Shown here piece after piece: positions 44,673 through 55,428 of a stretch of 64,000 nt of DNA. Origin of the DNA: Rhizosaccharibacter radicis (lineage in GTDB: Bacteria > Pseudomonadota > Alphaproteobacteria > Acetobacterales > Acetobacteraceae). The position numbers were made by a program, and so were the translations under genes. The stretch is from contig JAMZEJ010000001.1 in the NCBI GenBank assembly GCA_024508355.1, positions 516,020 through 580,019 of the forward strand, written 5' to 3'. The stretch's first letter is position 1, and every line of letters starts with the position of its first letter. A model generated the notes under the pieces. The model was not told where the DNA came from. It searched no databases and saw only the letters and a list, made by a program, of their open reading frames with translations.

Positions 44673-45236
44673 ATGCCGAACTCGACCGCCTTCTACGCCT
44701 GCGGGGTCCGGCTCGTGCTGCTGGTTCTTCCGGCCGCAGGCATGCCGATCCTGGCCGCCGCGGCGACGGAAAGCCAGGGCGTACCCACGCCCCAGACCAT
44801 CAGGATCGTGACGAGGATCCTGGCGTTCCAGGACAAGCCTCCCGCGTCCGGCAGTCCGATCGCGGTGACCTTCAATCCGGCGGACGCCGCCTCGGTGAAC
44901 GAGGCGAAGATCATCGCCGGGCTGTTCAACACGGCGCATGCCGTCGGGGACGGCGATCACCACGCCGTCCTGGTCTCCGACGACGAGCTCGGCACCACGA
45001 CCAGGATCGCCGGGGTGGTGGCGGCCACGGGCGTGAGGACCGCGCCCCTGCGCACGGCGCTCGAGCGGCTGCACGTGCCCTGCCTCACCCTCGATCGCGC
45101 ACAGGTGGAGCACGGGAGCTGCATGGTCGCCCTACGCACCGTCCCGACGGTGAGGATCCTCGTCAACGAAGCGAACGCAGCGGCGGCGGGCGTCCGCTTC
45201 GCCACCGCCTTTCGCATGATGGTGCAGGAGCTGTGA
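44673..45236 (+). CDS. YfiR-like periplasmic protein (DUF4154 type)
   Basis: The 187-residue precursor has a Sec signal (VRLVLLVLPAAGMPILAAAA, cleavage near AAATES). The mature protein begins with a helix-strand IVTRILAFQDKP, has SPIAVTFNP, a strand-helix ATGVRTAPLRTAL, and ends with VRILVNEANAAAAGVRFATAFRMM. That end corresponds to the VRFxINxxAAxxAGLxxSSxLL terminus of YfiR/DUF4154 proteins, periplasmic repressors of membrane diguanylate cyclases. Similarity is modest. The next gene downstream is a membrane GGDEF-EAL protein, which supports the call although 570 bases separate them. Confidence 0.6.
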   Translation: MPNSTAFYACGVRLVLLVLPAAGMPILAAAATESQGVPTPQTIRIVTRILAFQDKPPASGSPIAVTFNPADAASVNEAKIIAGLFNTAHAVGDGDHHAVLVSDDELGTTTRIAGVVAATGVRTAPLRTALERLHVPCLTLDRAQVEHGSCMVALRTVPTVRILVNEANAAAAGVRFATAFRMMVQEL

Positions 45237-45804
45237 GCGGGACGTCATCACCGCCCCGGGCACGATGTCGGACCTTGGGTCGGACCCTGGGTCGGACCTT
45301 GGGGACCGGCCAGTCCGACCAAGGCCCGAGGGACGACCGCCGGCGAAGGGCCAGACGTCGTCCTGTCTGTCCGGCGGCTCCGGGTGGGGGCGTTCCGTGT
45401 CGTTCGGCGTCCACGCAAACGGATCATCGTTCAGCCGGAGCCGCGATGCGTCATCCAATCCTGCGAGCCGATCTCGTCGCGTCCGTGGGAGACGGCCCGT
45501 CTCGATGCACTTCTGGGGCCGTGGCAATCGGGCTCCGGCACGGACAACGGAGGCCCGCGCCTGCAGGGGATGACCAAGCTCCTCGGCGCGCGATCCTCGG
45601 ATTATCGGCTAACAATACGGATCACCTTTTCGTGCGTTTTCGTTCCGATCCCGGCATCATGCGGACCGTGAACGCGTTCCGCGCCGCCGCACGATGCGGG
45701 CAGACGTGGATGCGGCATCGTGAGCGGCTGCGATCCCGTGTGCCCGTGGACCGCAGGCTCACAGGCGATCGTGCGATGGGCAACGGCAGCAGAGGGGTCG
45801 TTTC
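45237..45804. other. Intergenic region with 12-bp tandem repeat
   Basis: About 570 bases without a convincing gene between the YfiR-like and GGDEF-EAL genes. Near its left end are three 12-bp direct repeats and an inverted copy (listed separately). Around 45595-45640 an AT-richer stretch (GGATTATCGGCTAACAATACG) could hold a promoter for the GGDEF-EAL gene. No tRNA or terminator seen. Confidence 0.4.
45268..45324. repeat. Three 12-bp direct repeats plus inverted copy
   Basis: TCGGACCTTGGG is repeated at 45268-45279, 45280-45291 (one base changed) and 45292-45303; GTCCGACCAAGG at about 45313-45324 is nearly its inverse complement, so copy three can form a hairpin with it (GTCGGAC with GTCCGAC). 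It could be a protein-binding array or slippage product. Confidence 0.65.
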
Positions 45805-48276
45805 ATGAAACATCTTCTCGCCGAAACGATACGCCTGGCGCAGCTTCCGACGGCGCTGTTGACGGCGCTCATCGCCGTCTGCGGTGGCGTGTTGCTGACG
45901 AGGCTGCTGCCGTCCGACCCTTTCTCCCGGTCATCCTTCACCTCCCGCCGGATCGCGGGCGTCGCCGTAGCACTGTTGGCCATGACCTGGGGAACGTTCC
46001 GGTCGACGTTTGCGGGGGCGTATCCAAGGCTGGCCTTCACCGTGCCGCCGGGTTCCGTACTGACGGGTTCGGCCTTGATGCTGGGCACGTCGGTGGCGGC
46101 CGGCATGATCCTGGGCCATGGGCGGCGTTCAGCGCGCAATACGATGCTGGCGGGGTCGCTGTTGGCCTCCGGGGCTTCCTGCCTGATCTTCGGCGCGATG
46201 GCCGGTATCGTGCGGCCGTTCTCGCTCGCCTACGATCTCCCCGCGGTGCTGGTGACGACCGCCCTCGCGAGTGCGTGCTGGGCGTTCGCGCTGCACGAGG
46301 TCGCGTCGTGCGACCGGCCCTACCGGCGCGTGGTCTGCACGCTGCTGATAGCCTCGTCGGCCATCATCCTGGCGATCGGCTCCCTGGGCTCCATCCTGCC
46401 GTTCCAGGGCTGGATGACCGCCGCGGTGCAGCCTGACAGCCTCGCCTCGTCGCCGGTGCCCGTGGTGATGCTCGCCCAGTCGCTGATGACGCTCTGCCTC
46501 GGGTTGTTCGGGTTCCTGGTGGACAACCGCGTCGCCGCGCGCGACCGGCTGGAAGCCGAGCGGGTGCGGCAGCTTGCCGACAGCGCGATGGAGGGGCTGG
46601 TGATCCATCGGGACGGACGCATCATCGACAGCAACGTGGCGTTCGCCACCCTCGTCGGGTTGGAACACGAGGCATTGCGCCGTTATCCGGTGGAAGCGCT
46701 GCTGCCGGCCGGCGGAGATGCGGCACTGTGGTTGCCTGCGCAGGCGATCCACCTGCGGGAAACCGAGATCCAGCCCTGGATCGGCAGCAAAATCCCGGTC
46801 GAGATCCTGTCCAGGCCGATCATCCATGCCGGCTCGCCGGCGATCGTCACTGCCCTGCGGGATCTGCGTGAGCGACGGGAATCCGAGCAGCGCATCCGGT
46901 ATCTCGCCCACCACGACACTCTGACCGGGCTGCCTAACCGAGCGAACCTGATGCAGCGGCTCGACGAGGCGCTGTCATCCGCCGAACAGATCCGGAGTCC
47001 GGTCGCGGTGTTCTGCCTGGACCTGGACGGCTTCAAGGCGGTGAACGACACGCTCGGTCATCACGGGGGCGACGAATTGCTGCGGTCCATGGCCGAACGG
47101 CTCAAAAATACTTTGCGGGAACGAGATTTCCTGGCCCGTCTCGGCGGCGACGAGTTCGTGATCCTGCAGAGCGAGGGCGCGGGTCCCGAACAGGCCGATG
47201 TCGTGGCGCGGCGGGTGATCGACGAGATATCGCGGCCCTTCGCCGTCGACGGGCAGGAGGTGACGATCGGCACCAGCATCGGCATCACCCTTTATCCGCA
47301 GAACGGGGACACCGCTACAGCCCTGCTCAAACAGGCGGACATCGCTTTGTATCATGCGAAGGAGCTGGGCCGGGGAGTGCACTGCTTTTTCGAGCCGGGC
47401 ATGGACATGGCGCTGCGCAAGCGACGCTCGCTCGAGCGCGATCTCCGGCATGCCATGCAGGAAAACGAGCTGACGTTGCATTTTCAGCCCTTGTTCGACA
47501 GCAGCCAGACACTCGTGACGTTCGAGGCGCTGCTGCGCTGGACCCATCCCACCCTCGGCCCCATCCCGCCCACCGAATTCATCCCGATGGCGGAGGAAAG
47601 CGGGCTGATCCTGGCGCTGGGCGAGTGGGTGCTGCGAACCGCTTGTCGGACGGCGATCGGTTGGCAGGAAGGCTACCGCGTCGCGGTCAACCTGTCCCCG
47701 ATCCAGATCCTGCGGGGCACGATGCCCGCCCTGGTCCAGGCCATCCTGAACGAGACCGGCCTGCCGTCGTCCCGCCTGGAGCTCGAGCTCACCGAAGGCA
47801 TGCTGATCCACAACGCCGAGGAAGCCCTCGAACAGTTGGTGGCCCTACGCCAGCTCGGGGTGAGGCTGGTACTGGACGATTTCGGGACCGGGTATTCCAG
47901 CCTGTCCTATTTGCACCGCTTCCCGTTCGACAAGCTCAAGGTCGACCGGACCTTCGTGCAACGTCTCGAAAGCGACAGCAGCGCGCGGGCGATCGTCAAC
48001 GCCATCATCTCCATGAGCAAGAACCTCAACCTGGAGGTGACGGCCGAAGGGGTGGAAACCCTGGCCCAGTTCGAGATGCTTCGCGCCCAGGGATGCCATG
48101 AACTCCAGGGCTTCCTGCTGGGCCGGCCGATGCCCGAGACGGAGATCCGGCATTTCCAGCCGCTCTTCGGCTCCCAACGCGAGCAGACGATCCAGCAACT
48201 GCAGTTGCTTCCCGATCAACCCATGTCGCTCCGCGCCGCCGAACTTCCCTTGGAACGCGAAGAGGCATTGCCCTGA
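45805..48276 (+). CDS. Membrane GGDEF-EAL cyclic-di-GMP protein with PAS
   Basis: The 823-residue protein begins with about seven transmembrane helices (roughly 1-240). Their arrangement recalls MHYT sensors, but the MHYT residues are replaced (SCLIFGAMAGIV), so the metal-binding function is doubtful. A PAS domain follows (LADSAMEGLVIHRDGRII). The GGDEF domain is intact (RLGGDEFVIL) and carries the inhibitory I-site RERD five residues upstream. The EAL domain has the catalytic EALLRW, NLSPIQI, ELELTEGML, DDFGTGYSS and EVTAEGVE motifs. Both synthesis and hydrolysis of cyclic-di-GMP are therefore possible. ATG 45805 follows AGAGGGG. Confidence 0.93.
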   Translation: MKHLLAETIRLAQLPTALLTALIAVCGGVLLTRLLPSDPFSRSSFTSRRIAGVAVALLAMTWGTFRSTFAGAYPRLAFTVPPGSVLTGSALMLGTSVAAGMILGHGRRSARNTMLAGSLLASGASCLIFGAMAGIVRPFSLAYDLPAVLVTTALASACWAFALHEVASCDRPYRRVVCTLLIASSAIILAIGSLGSILPFQGWMTAAVQPDSLASSPVPVVMLAQSLMTLCLGLFGFLVDNRVAARDRLEAERVRQLADSAMEGLVIHRDGRIIDSNVAFATLVGLEHEALRRYPVEALLPAGGDAALWLPAQAIHLRETEIQPWIGSKIPVEILSRPIIHAGSPAIVTALRDLRERRESEQRIRYLAHHDTLTGLPNRANLMQRLDEALSSAEQIRSPVAVFCLDLDGFKAVNDTLGHHGGDELLRSMAERLKNTLRERDFLARLGGDEFVILQSEGAGPEQADVVARRVIDEISRPFAVDGQEVTIGTSIGITLYPQNGDTATALLKQADIALYHAKELGRGVHCFFEPGMDMALRKRRSLERDLRHAMQENELTLHFQPLFDSSQTLVTFEALLRWTHPTLGPIPPTEFIPMAEESGLILALGEWVLRTACRTAIGWQEGYRVAVNLSPIQILRGTMPALVQAILNETGLPSSRLELELTEGMLIHNAEEALEQLVALRQLGVRLVLDDFGTGYSSLSYLHRFPFDKLKVDRTFVQRLESDSSARAIVNAIISMSKNLNLEVTAEGVETLAQFEMLRAQGCHELQGFLLGRPMPETEIRHFQPLFGSQREQTIQQLQLLPDQPMSLRAAELPLEREEALP

Positions 48277-48278
48277 CG

Positions 48279-49910
48279 GTGCGGGCCCCATCGGCGCTTT
48301 GTTTCCGCCTCGCTCCCGTGCCACATGGGGCCGTGCCTTCCTTTTCCGACCGCCCGGATCCCGCTTCGCCGTTTCCGGCCCGCGCTCCCGACCACCGGCC
48401 AACATCGGGCGCCGAGGGTCCGGCAGCATCGCCCTTGACCGCCGTGGAAGCCGGTGCGTGCGCCCGCGTGCCCTCGCCGGTCGTCCCGCCCCGCGGAGCC
48501 AGGTTCTGCACCGGATCGGTGATGCGTCACACCGCGGTGATGGCGGGCACCGGTGCGATCGGGCTGCTCGCCGTGTTCGCGGTGGACCTGCTCAACCTGC
48601 TCTATATCTCGCTGCTGGGCGATCGGGCGCTGACCGCCGCGATCGGGTTCACCGGCGCGGTGGGCATGCTGCAGCTTTCCGTGTCCATCGGCATGTCGAT
48701 CGGCCTTGGAGCCTGCGTGTCGCGGTTGATCGGCGCCGATCGCCGCGACGAGGCACGGCGGGTGGCATCCTCCGCCCTCGTGGGCATGGCCATCGTGATG
48801 CTGGCGATCGGGCTGGCGGCGGTGGCGCTCCGCCGGCCGATCTTGCACGGGCTCGGTGCGACCGACGGTTCGGCGGAAGCCGCCGCCGCCTTCGTGTCGG
48901 TGGTGTCGCCGTTCCTGCCCCTGATCGGCCTCGGGATGGCCTTCTCCGCGCTGCTCCGCGCCGTGGGCGATGCCAGACGCTCCATGACGGTGACGCTGTG
49001 GGGCGCGCTGATCACCGCCCTGCTCGATCCCGCGCTGATCCTGGGCCTGCATCTCGGTCTCCAGGGGGCCGCGATCAGCACGGTGATCTCGCGAGGCGCG
49101 GTGGCATTGCTCGGTTTCCTCAGCGTGCGCCGCCACGATCTGCTGCAAAGGCCGGAGCCGCGCTGCCTGCTGCCCGACGCCCGGCGTATCGGCACCATCG
49201 CCATGCCGGCCATCCTCACCAATCTCGCGACCCCGGTGGGCGGCGCCTACACCACCCACGCCATGGCCCATTTCGGGCTGCCCGCCGTGGCCGGGCTCGC
49301 CACCATCGACCGCATCGTGCCCGTGGCCTTCGCCTTCATCTTCGCGCTCACCGGCTCCGTTGGGCCGATCATGTCGCAGAATCTCGGTGCCGGGTTGCTC
49401 GGCCGGGTGCGCGACACCCTTCGCGCATCCCTGCTGCTGGTGCTGGGCTGTGTGCTCGTGATGTGGGCGGTGCTCGCCGTGGCACAAAACGGGCTGGTGC
49501 TGTTGTTCTCGGCTCACGGCGCCACCGCCAGCCTCCTGCGGCTGTTCTGCTCGGCCACGGTGGCGAGCTTCCTGTGGGTGGGGGCGCTGTTCGTCGCCAA
49601 TGCCGCATTCAACAATCTCGGCCATCCACTCCTCTCGACCCTGTTCAACTGGGGCCGGGCGACGCTCGGCACCATTCCGTTCGTGACGCTTGGCATGCGC
49701 TGGGGCCCGGCAGGCGTGCTGGTGGGGCAGGCGGCCGGTGGGGTGGTGTTCGGCACGTTCGCCGTGATCACCGCCTTCATCGTCACCGCCCGGTTGCGCG
49801 CGGGCGAAGACGGTGCGGGTATCGCCACCAGCCCGGACGTGCCTGCCAGCAGCGCCAAGGCCGCGATGGCCGAGTTGAGCGAGATCGACGGCAGCGACCG
49901 CGAGACCTGA
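48279..49910 (+). CDS. MATE-family efflux transporter (second)
   Basis: Twelve hydrophobic helices in two halves; the region ARFCTGSVMRHTAVMAGTGA, then IFAVDLL-type helix AVFAVDLLNLLYISLLGD, matches the MATE subgroup of alphaproteobacteria. GLGACVSRLIGADRRDEARR and, in the second half, MSQNLGAGLLGRVRD are the paired motifs. Export of cationic compounds is expected. The start is unsure: GTG 48279 is the outermost, three bases after the preceding GGDEF-EAL stop, but GTG 48333 or a later codon is possible; ATG 48522 would cut the conserved FxxGS stretch. Close spacing suggests co-transcription with the GGDEF-EAL gene. Confidence 0.87.
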   Translation: MRAPSALCFRLAPVPHGAVPSFSDRPDPASPFPARAPDHRPTSGAEGPAASPLTAVEAGACARVPSPVVPPRGARFCTGSVMRHTAVMAGTGAIGLLAVFAVDLLNLLYISLLGDRALTAAIGFTGAVGMLQLSVSIGMSIGLGACVSRLIGADRRDEARRVASSALVGMAIVMLAIGLAAVALRRPILHGLGATDGSAEAAAAFVSVVSPFLPLIGLGMAFSALLRAVGDARRSMTVTLWGALITALLDPALILGLHLGLQGAAISTVISRGAVALLGFLSVRRHDLLQRPEPRCLLPDARRIGTIAMPAILTNLATPVGGAYTTHAMAHFGLPAVAGLATIDRIVPVAFAFIFALTGSVGPIMSQNLGAGLLGRVRDTLRASLLLVLGCVLVMWAVLAVAQNGLVLLFSAHGATASLLRLFCSATVASFLWVGALFVANAAFNNLGHPLLSTLFNWGRATLGTIPFVTLGMRWGPAGVLVGQAAGGVVFGTFAVITAFIVTARLRAGEDGAGIATSPDVPASSAKAAMAELSEIDGSDRET

Positions 49911-50194
49911 CGGCCGGCTCCGCCCATTCCGGAACGCGCATCCATCGTGGCCGGGCAGGGGATCGTTTCCGGCCGTCCGGACTATTCCGCCTCGTCGTTC
50001 GCAGGGGTCGCGGCTGCCCGGATGCGGAAACCCGGCGCGACCCGTCGGCTTCCGGCCTGGGCGCCATTCTGAATATCGCCTGTCGCTGATCGGTACCCGC
50101 CGTGTCGGGGGGCATCCCCGGCGCAGCGTTTCCCGCCGGCCCGCGTTGGCGGCCGTGACGGTCGTCGCTGCGAATGACCGGAAGGAGCGGTTCC

Positions 50195-50782
50195 ATGCGC
50201 AACGTCGAACGTCGCGGATTCCTGACGCTGGCCGCGGGGGTGGGCGCCGCGCTGGCAGCCGAAGGCGCACGGGCGGCCGCTTCATCGCCGGATGCCTTCA
50301 TGCTGCATCCGAGCGGCGCCATGCCGAACAACGAGCGGCTGCCCGTGCTGTGGTATCGCCAGGCCTTCGTGCCTGGCGACGATCTTGCCGACCGGTTCGA
50401 CGTCCTGTTCGCCCGCAACGGATGGCCGTCGCAATGGCATGCGGGCATCTACGACTTCCACCATTACCATTCCACCGCGCACGAGGTGCTGGGCTGCGCC
50501 CGCGGCGGCACGCGGGTGATGCTGGGCGGGGAGAACGGCCGACCGGTGCGGTTTTCCGCCGGCGACGTGCTGGTGCTGCCCACCGGCACCGGACACCGCA
50601 ACATGACGCCCGACGCCGATATCCTGGTGGTGGGCGCCTATCCGGCCGGCCAGCACTGGGACATCTGCCGGAATGCTCCCGACGCGGCGGCCCGGGCACG
50701 CATGGCGACCCTGCCGTTTCCAGTCAGCGATCCGGTCGGCGGCACCGGCGGGGCGGTTCCTGCGCTGTGGCACCGCGTCTAG
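50195..50782 (+). CDS. Tat-exported YjlB-type cupin
   Basis: The 195-residue protein starts with a twin-arginine-like signal (RRGFLTLAAGVGAALAAEGA). The mature part is a single cupin resembling Bacillus YjlB: NNERLPVLWYRQAF, WHAGIYDFHHYHSTAHEVLG (cupin motif 1 with metal-binding His and Glu), GDVLVLPTGTGHRNM (motif 2). The tail GQHWDICRN is common in that family. Function is not established; a metal-dependent enzyme or sugar/polyketide-binding role is possible. ATG 50195 is preceded by AAGGAG at seven bases. No obvious operon partner. Confidence 0.85.
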   Translation: MRNVERRGFLTLAAGVGAALAAEGARAAASSPDAFMLHPSGAMPNNERLPVLWYRQAFVPGDDLADRFDVLFARNGWPSQWHAGIYDFHHYHSTAHEVLGCARGGTRVMLGGENGRPVRFSAGDVLVLPTGTGHRNMTPDADILVVGAYPAGQHWDICRNAPDAAARARMATLPFPVSDPVGGTGGAVPALWHRV

Positions 50783-51030
50783 CGCGCCTCGATGGCGAAG
50801 GCCGGATCGCGGCGCCCGGACCACCCTCGATGGGCGCATGTCCCCGTGCGCCGGCGTGGAAACCCCCCGGCGGCCCGCGTTCCGGAAACACGTGTCGCGG
50901 CGTTTGGAAGGTGGCCGTCATATCTGCGTCGCGAATTCGTTCGCAGGGGCGACGCGCCTGTCCATCGCGTGGTCGCCCGCTGGGCGCGTGGTCCATCGTG
51001 GCCGCGGCCGACGAGGAAGACGCGTTCCTG
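50783..51030. other. Intergenic stretch after the cupin gene
   Basis: Together with the doubtful frame at 51031-51675, nearly 900 bases here have no confident gene. No tRNA, terminator or repeat is visible; open frames are arginine/proline-rich. Confidence 0.35.
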
Positions 51031-51675
51031 ATGTCGGAGATCGCGCAGCCTCAGGCACCGCCGAGCTCCTCGTTCGCGCCGTCCGTGTCACCGCGCGTAT
51101 CGCCTCCCGCTCCATCGGGCGAGTCCCCGGCCACGGCCGTTATCGTCGGCCATATCGCCGGGCGGGGCGCCCGTGGCCCGGCGCTGGTCGATGCCGCCTC
51201 CCACCCCGCCGTCATCTCGCCGGTGCCGGAGAACGCCGCCGATCCGGGTGCCGCTCCGGCCGTGACGAGACCGCGGGTCGTTCGCGATCCCGTCGAAGCG
51301 GTCGCCGCCCCCACCAAGGGGGGAAAGGAAGAATTGGCCTGCCCACCCGGCACGCCGGTGCTTCCGGATGTAGCGGGACCGCTGCTTCTGCCGCCGGAAG
51401 CACGGGCCTGCCGTCCGCAGGTTCCACGGTCAGGGACTGGCGGAAACGGCGTCTTCCGCCTGTTCGGTCTGGAACCGGGCGAGTTGCTAGGTGCCGCGCG
51501 CCACCGTCAGCATGTCCGGACCGTTTCGCAGCGGAAGGAGTGCTGCGCCCTGGATGCTGCTCAGCGGCGTTTCCGGATCGGCATCAAGCACCCGGCGCAG
51601 CCGCTCCCCCCGTCGGATGCCGCGGTCGGCTGGATCCGTTTCCGGTCCAGGTGCGCCACCAAGACTCAGCCCTGA
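51031..51675 (+). CDS. Hypothetical low-complexity protein (weak)
   Basis: A frame of 214 residues from ATG 51031 is Pro/Ala/Ser/Val-rich at first (PQAPPSSSFAPSVSPRVSPP), then more balanced (VIVGHIAGRGARG, VISPVPENAADP), ending Arg-rich. Third positions are moderately G/C-rich and GAGGAAGA precedes the ATG by about ten bases. No domain or signal peptide is recognised. It overlaps the end of the convergent VOC gene by ten bases. It could be a disordered protein, a decayed gene or chance. Confidence 0.28.
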   Translation: MSEIAQPQAPPSSSFAPSVSPRVSPPAPSGESPATAVIVGHIAGRGARGPALVDAASHPAVISPVPENAADPGAAPAVTRPRVVRDPVEAVAAPTKGGKEELACPPGTPVLPDVAGPLLLPPEARACRPQVPRSGTGGNGVFRLFGLEPGELLGAARHRQHVRTVSQRKECCALDAAQRRFRIGIKHPAQPLPPSDAAVGWIRFRSRCATKTQP

Positions 51676-52058
51676 TACGACGCCACCTCGATCAGATTCC
51701 CATCCGGGTCGTGGCAGTACACCGACGTGATGGGACCGAACGCGCCGAGCCGGTGCACCGGGCCTTCGGTGATGGTGACGCCGCATTCCGAGAGATGCTC
51801 GACGATGTGCTCGGAGCGCAGCGCGGTGACGAAGCACAGATCCTGCGTGCCGGGCATGGCGTCCTCGCAGGTGGTCCAGCCCTCGGCGCCGTAGGGGCGG
51901 AGATTGACCTTCTGCCCGCCGAACTTGAGCGCGTTGCGGCGGTTGCGGCCGTATTCCTCGCGCTCCATGCCGAGCACGCGCTGGTACCAGGACGCGGTGA
52001 TCTCCACGTCGCGGCAGGTGATCACCAGATGATCGAGGCGGTCGACGGTGAAGCGCAT
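51666..52058 (-). CDS. VOC-family protein (glyoxalase/dioxygenase superfamily)
   Basis: The 130 residues form one complete VOC domain pair. FTVDRLDHLVITCRDVEITASWYQRVLGM, broken by the usual metal-binding His, is followed by LKFGGQKVNLRPYG (second ligand region), LCFVTALRSEHIVEHL, and GPITSVYCHDPDGNLIEVAS with the terminal metal-binding Glu. This subgroup is often annotated as glyoxalase or virulence-protein homologue; the reaction is unknown. ATG at 52056-52058. It follows the fumarase gene on the same strand by about 75 bases and could be co-transcribed. Confidence 0.9.
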   Translation of the reverse strand: MRFTVDRLDHLVITCRDVEITASWYQRVLGMEREEYGRNRRNALKFGGQKVNLRPYGAEGWTTCEDAMPGTQDLCFVTALRSEHIVEHLSECGVTITEGPVHRLGAFGPITSVYCHDPDGNLIEVASYQG

Positions 52059-52134
52059 GGCAAAGGCGTCCGATCGGGAGCGGAAAGTCTAGATCAACCG
52101 CCGGCCGGATGTCGCTTCCGGCGGCGGAAGGACA

Positions 52135-53790
<1,656 letters not shown>

Positions 53791-54111
53791 CGTTCAGCGA
53801 TCCGAAACAGCAACGGTTTCCTTCCGCCGGCCGGGCGGTGGGACGACACGGAAAAGATGGGGCGGACGACGTGCGGTGCCAGGGTGGCCGGGATGGCGGC
53901 GACCCGATGGTTCGCGACCGGGGTGGCGGCGACCTCCCGCCGGGCAAGAGGGATTCCGGCGTCGCGGAGCGTGGCACGAGGGCTCGCAGCCGGGGCAGGC
54001 ACAGACGGGACCGCTTTAAGGAAGCCCGACAACGGCGATGGCGGAGGGACGATGGCGGCGACGCCCGGGCGAAGAAGCTGCCGGCTCGCCATCACCGCCG
54101 TCCCGCCCTTC
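53791..54111. other. Intergenic stretch between sspB and fumarase genes
   Basis: About 320 bases. A leftward open frame of about 100 codons ends in an ATGA overlap with the fumarase start, but its composition (Pro/Ala/Val with irregular third positions) and absence of homology leave it unsupported. No tRNA or terminator is seen. Confidence 0.35.
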
Positions 54112-54708
54112 TCAGTTGCCGCCGCGCTTGCGGAAGGCATCCAGGCTGACGACCTGCGGGGTCGGGTCGGGCGCCGGACCTTCGGGGAGCGACGCGTCGG
54201 CCTCGGCGGCCGCCGGGGACGCTTCAGCGGCATCCTCCGGTTCCTCAGGGATTTCCTCGACCGCCTCGGCCGAGAAGCGCAGCGCCAGGCGCACCTGCGG
54301 ATCGGCGAAGCCCACCACGGCGCCGAGCGGGATTACCAGGGTGGACGGAACGCCGCCGAACGACAGCCCGACGCTGAACAGTCCGGCATCCTCGTCCACC
54401 GTGAGGTCCCAGAACTGGTGCTGCAGGACGATGGTCATCTCCTGCGGGTATTGCGCACTCAGCCGCTTCGGAATCGCGACCCCCGGGTGGGTGGTGCGGA
54501 AGGTCACATAGAAATGGTGCGCGCCGGGCAGCCCTTCCGCGGCCACCTGCTTCAGGGCGCGGATCATCACCGTGCGGTAGGCCTGCTCGATCCAGCTCTC
54601 ATAGGGCAGGAGGCTGACCGGCTCGTCCCCGTCGCCGCCGTCCCGGCCTTCCGTGCCCTGGCCGCTCGCCGGTCCGCCGTTCTGGCCTCGGAGATCGTCG
54701 TCGGCCAT
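54112..54708 (-). CDS. sspB: ClpXP adaptor SspB (alphaproteobacterial type)
   Basis: SspB binds ssrA-tagged proteins and delivers them to the ClpXP protease. The 198-residue protein begins with an acidic, Gly-rich segment, then the folded domain: LPYESWIEQAYRTVMIRALK, HHFYVTFRTTHPGVAIPKRL, MTIVLQHQFWDLTVDEDAGLFSV, split here, and TLVIPLGAVVGFADPQVRLAL. A long acidic linker (EEIPEEPEDAAEASP) leads to the C-terminal ClpX-binding-type tail VVSLDAFRKRGGN. ATG at 54706-54708 is preceded by AGGAGA. It lies about 200 bases downstream of the tmRNA gene on the same strand, a strikingly apt neighbour. Confidence 0.93.
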   Translation of the reverse strand: MADDDLRGQNGGPASGQGTEGRDGGDGDEPVSLLPYESWIEQAYRTVMIRALKQVAAEGLPGAHHFYVTFRTTHPGVAIPKRLSAQYPQEMTIVLQHQFWDLTVDEDAGLFSVGLSFGGVPSTLVIPLGAVVGFADPQVRLALRFSAEAVEEIPEEPEDAAEASPAAAEADASLPEGPAPDPTPQVVSLDAFRKRGGN

Positions 54709-54908
54709 GGCTCCATCTCTCCTGCGTCGTTCCGCCCCGCGGGGCCGTGCCGGATGCCGGGCAGGGCAGCCGGGCCGCCCGGTCCGCGGCGGTCGCGCCG
54801 TGTCGCGGCGGTCTGGTTCGCCGCAGGGATGCGGCAAACCGTCCGCCGGCGCAAGCGACCTCGTCCACCCTGGCCGCGAGATTCTGGATCGTGACGCGCG
54901 CCGGCATG

Positions 54909-55196
54909 AAGTGGGGGGCTTCTGTTGCCCGGTGCCCCCCGAACCGCGCTTATCGCTTATGCAGCGACAGCGAGCGCCTCATGATTGTCATTGGCACTTG
55001 TGTGTCGACCCGATAACGGCGGTATCATGCCGGGCAAAAGGTGGGTCTTTACCACGCGTGTCGAGCCTGTTTCGTCCCCGCATGCCCCTTGGGAGGCCTG
55101 GTGGAGACGCCGGGTACTGCCCCCGGGTCCACAACGATTATTCCACGCACCGTTTATCGCCATAGCCGGGGTTGCCCCCTTGCACCGCCAGATATA
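54909..55196 (-). ncRNA. ssrA: Permuted two-piece tmRNA gene (ssrA)
   Basis: tmRNA rescues stalled ribosomes and adds a degradation tag. Read leftward, the acceptor piece comes first and ends CGTCTCC-ACCA with the CCA at 55101-55099; its T-arm-like stem is CCGGG/CCCGG. A 19-base spacer follows (55098-55080). The coding piece starts GGGGACG at 55079, which pairs perfectly with CGTCTCC and contains the G3-U70 alanine identity pair. The tag ANDNHEALAVAA is encoded at 54995-54960 with resume codon GCC and stop TAA at 54959-54957. A GGGGGG/CCCCCC stem (about 54945-54911) closes the 3' side. Outer ends are approximate. The permuted form and tag ending are characteristic of alphaproteobacteria. Confidence 0.93.
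54957..54995 (-). other. ssrA: tmRNA-encoded degradation tag
   Basis: Twelve codons plus TAA inside the coding piece give ANDNHEALAVAA. The AND start and LAVAA end match alphaproteobacterial tags (Caulobacter: AANDNFAEEFAVAA), the first part being the SspB-binding side and the last residues the ClpX-binding side. The neighbouring sspB product should recognise it. Confidence 0.92.
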
Positions 55197-55428
55197 GGTG
55201 CCGCCCCCGGCCGCGTCCAGAGGCCGGGACGACCCGTCGCATCGCCGCCGGAGCGTGGGGAAGGCTGCCTGCCGCCGTCGTTTCAGGATGCCGGGCGACG
55301 GATTCCGTGGCGCCCGTCCTGGGGCGCTCGCCCCGCTTCCCGTTTCGTGTCCTCCGTCCCGGCCGGTCGCGCCGGTCGGAACGCGCGGATGGGATGCGGA
55401 GGAACGGCCGGAATGCTAAGGGGGAGGC

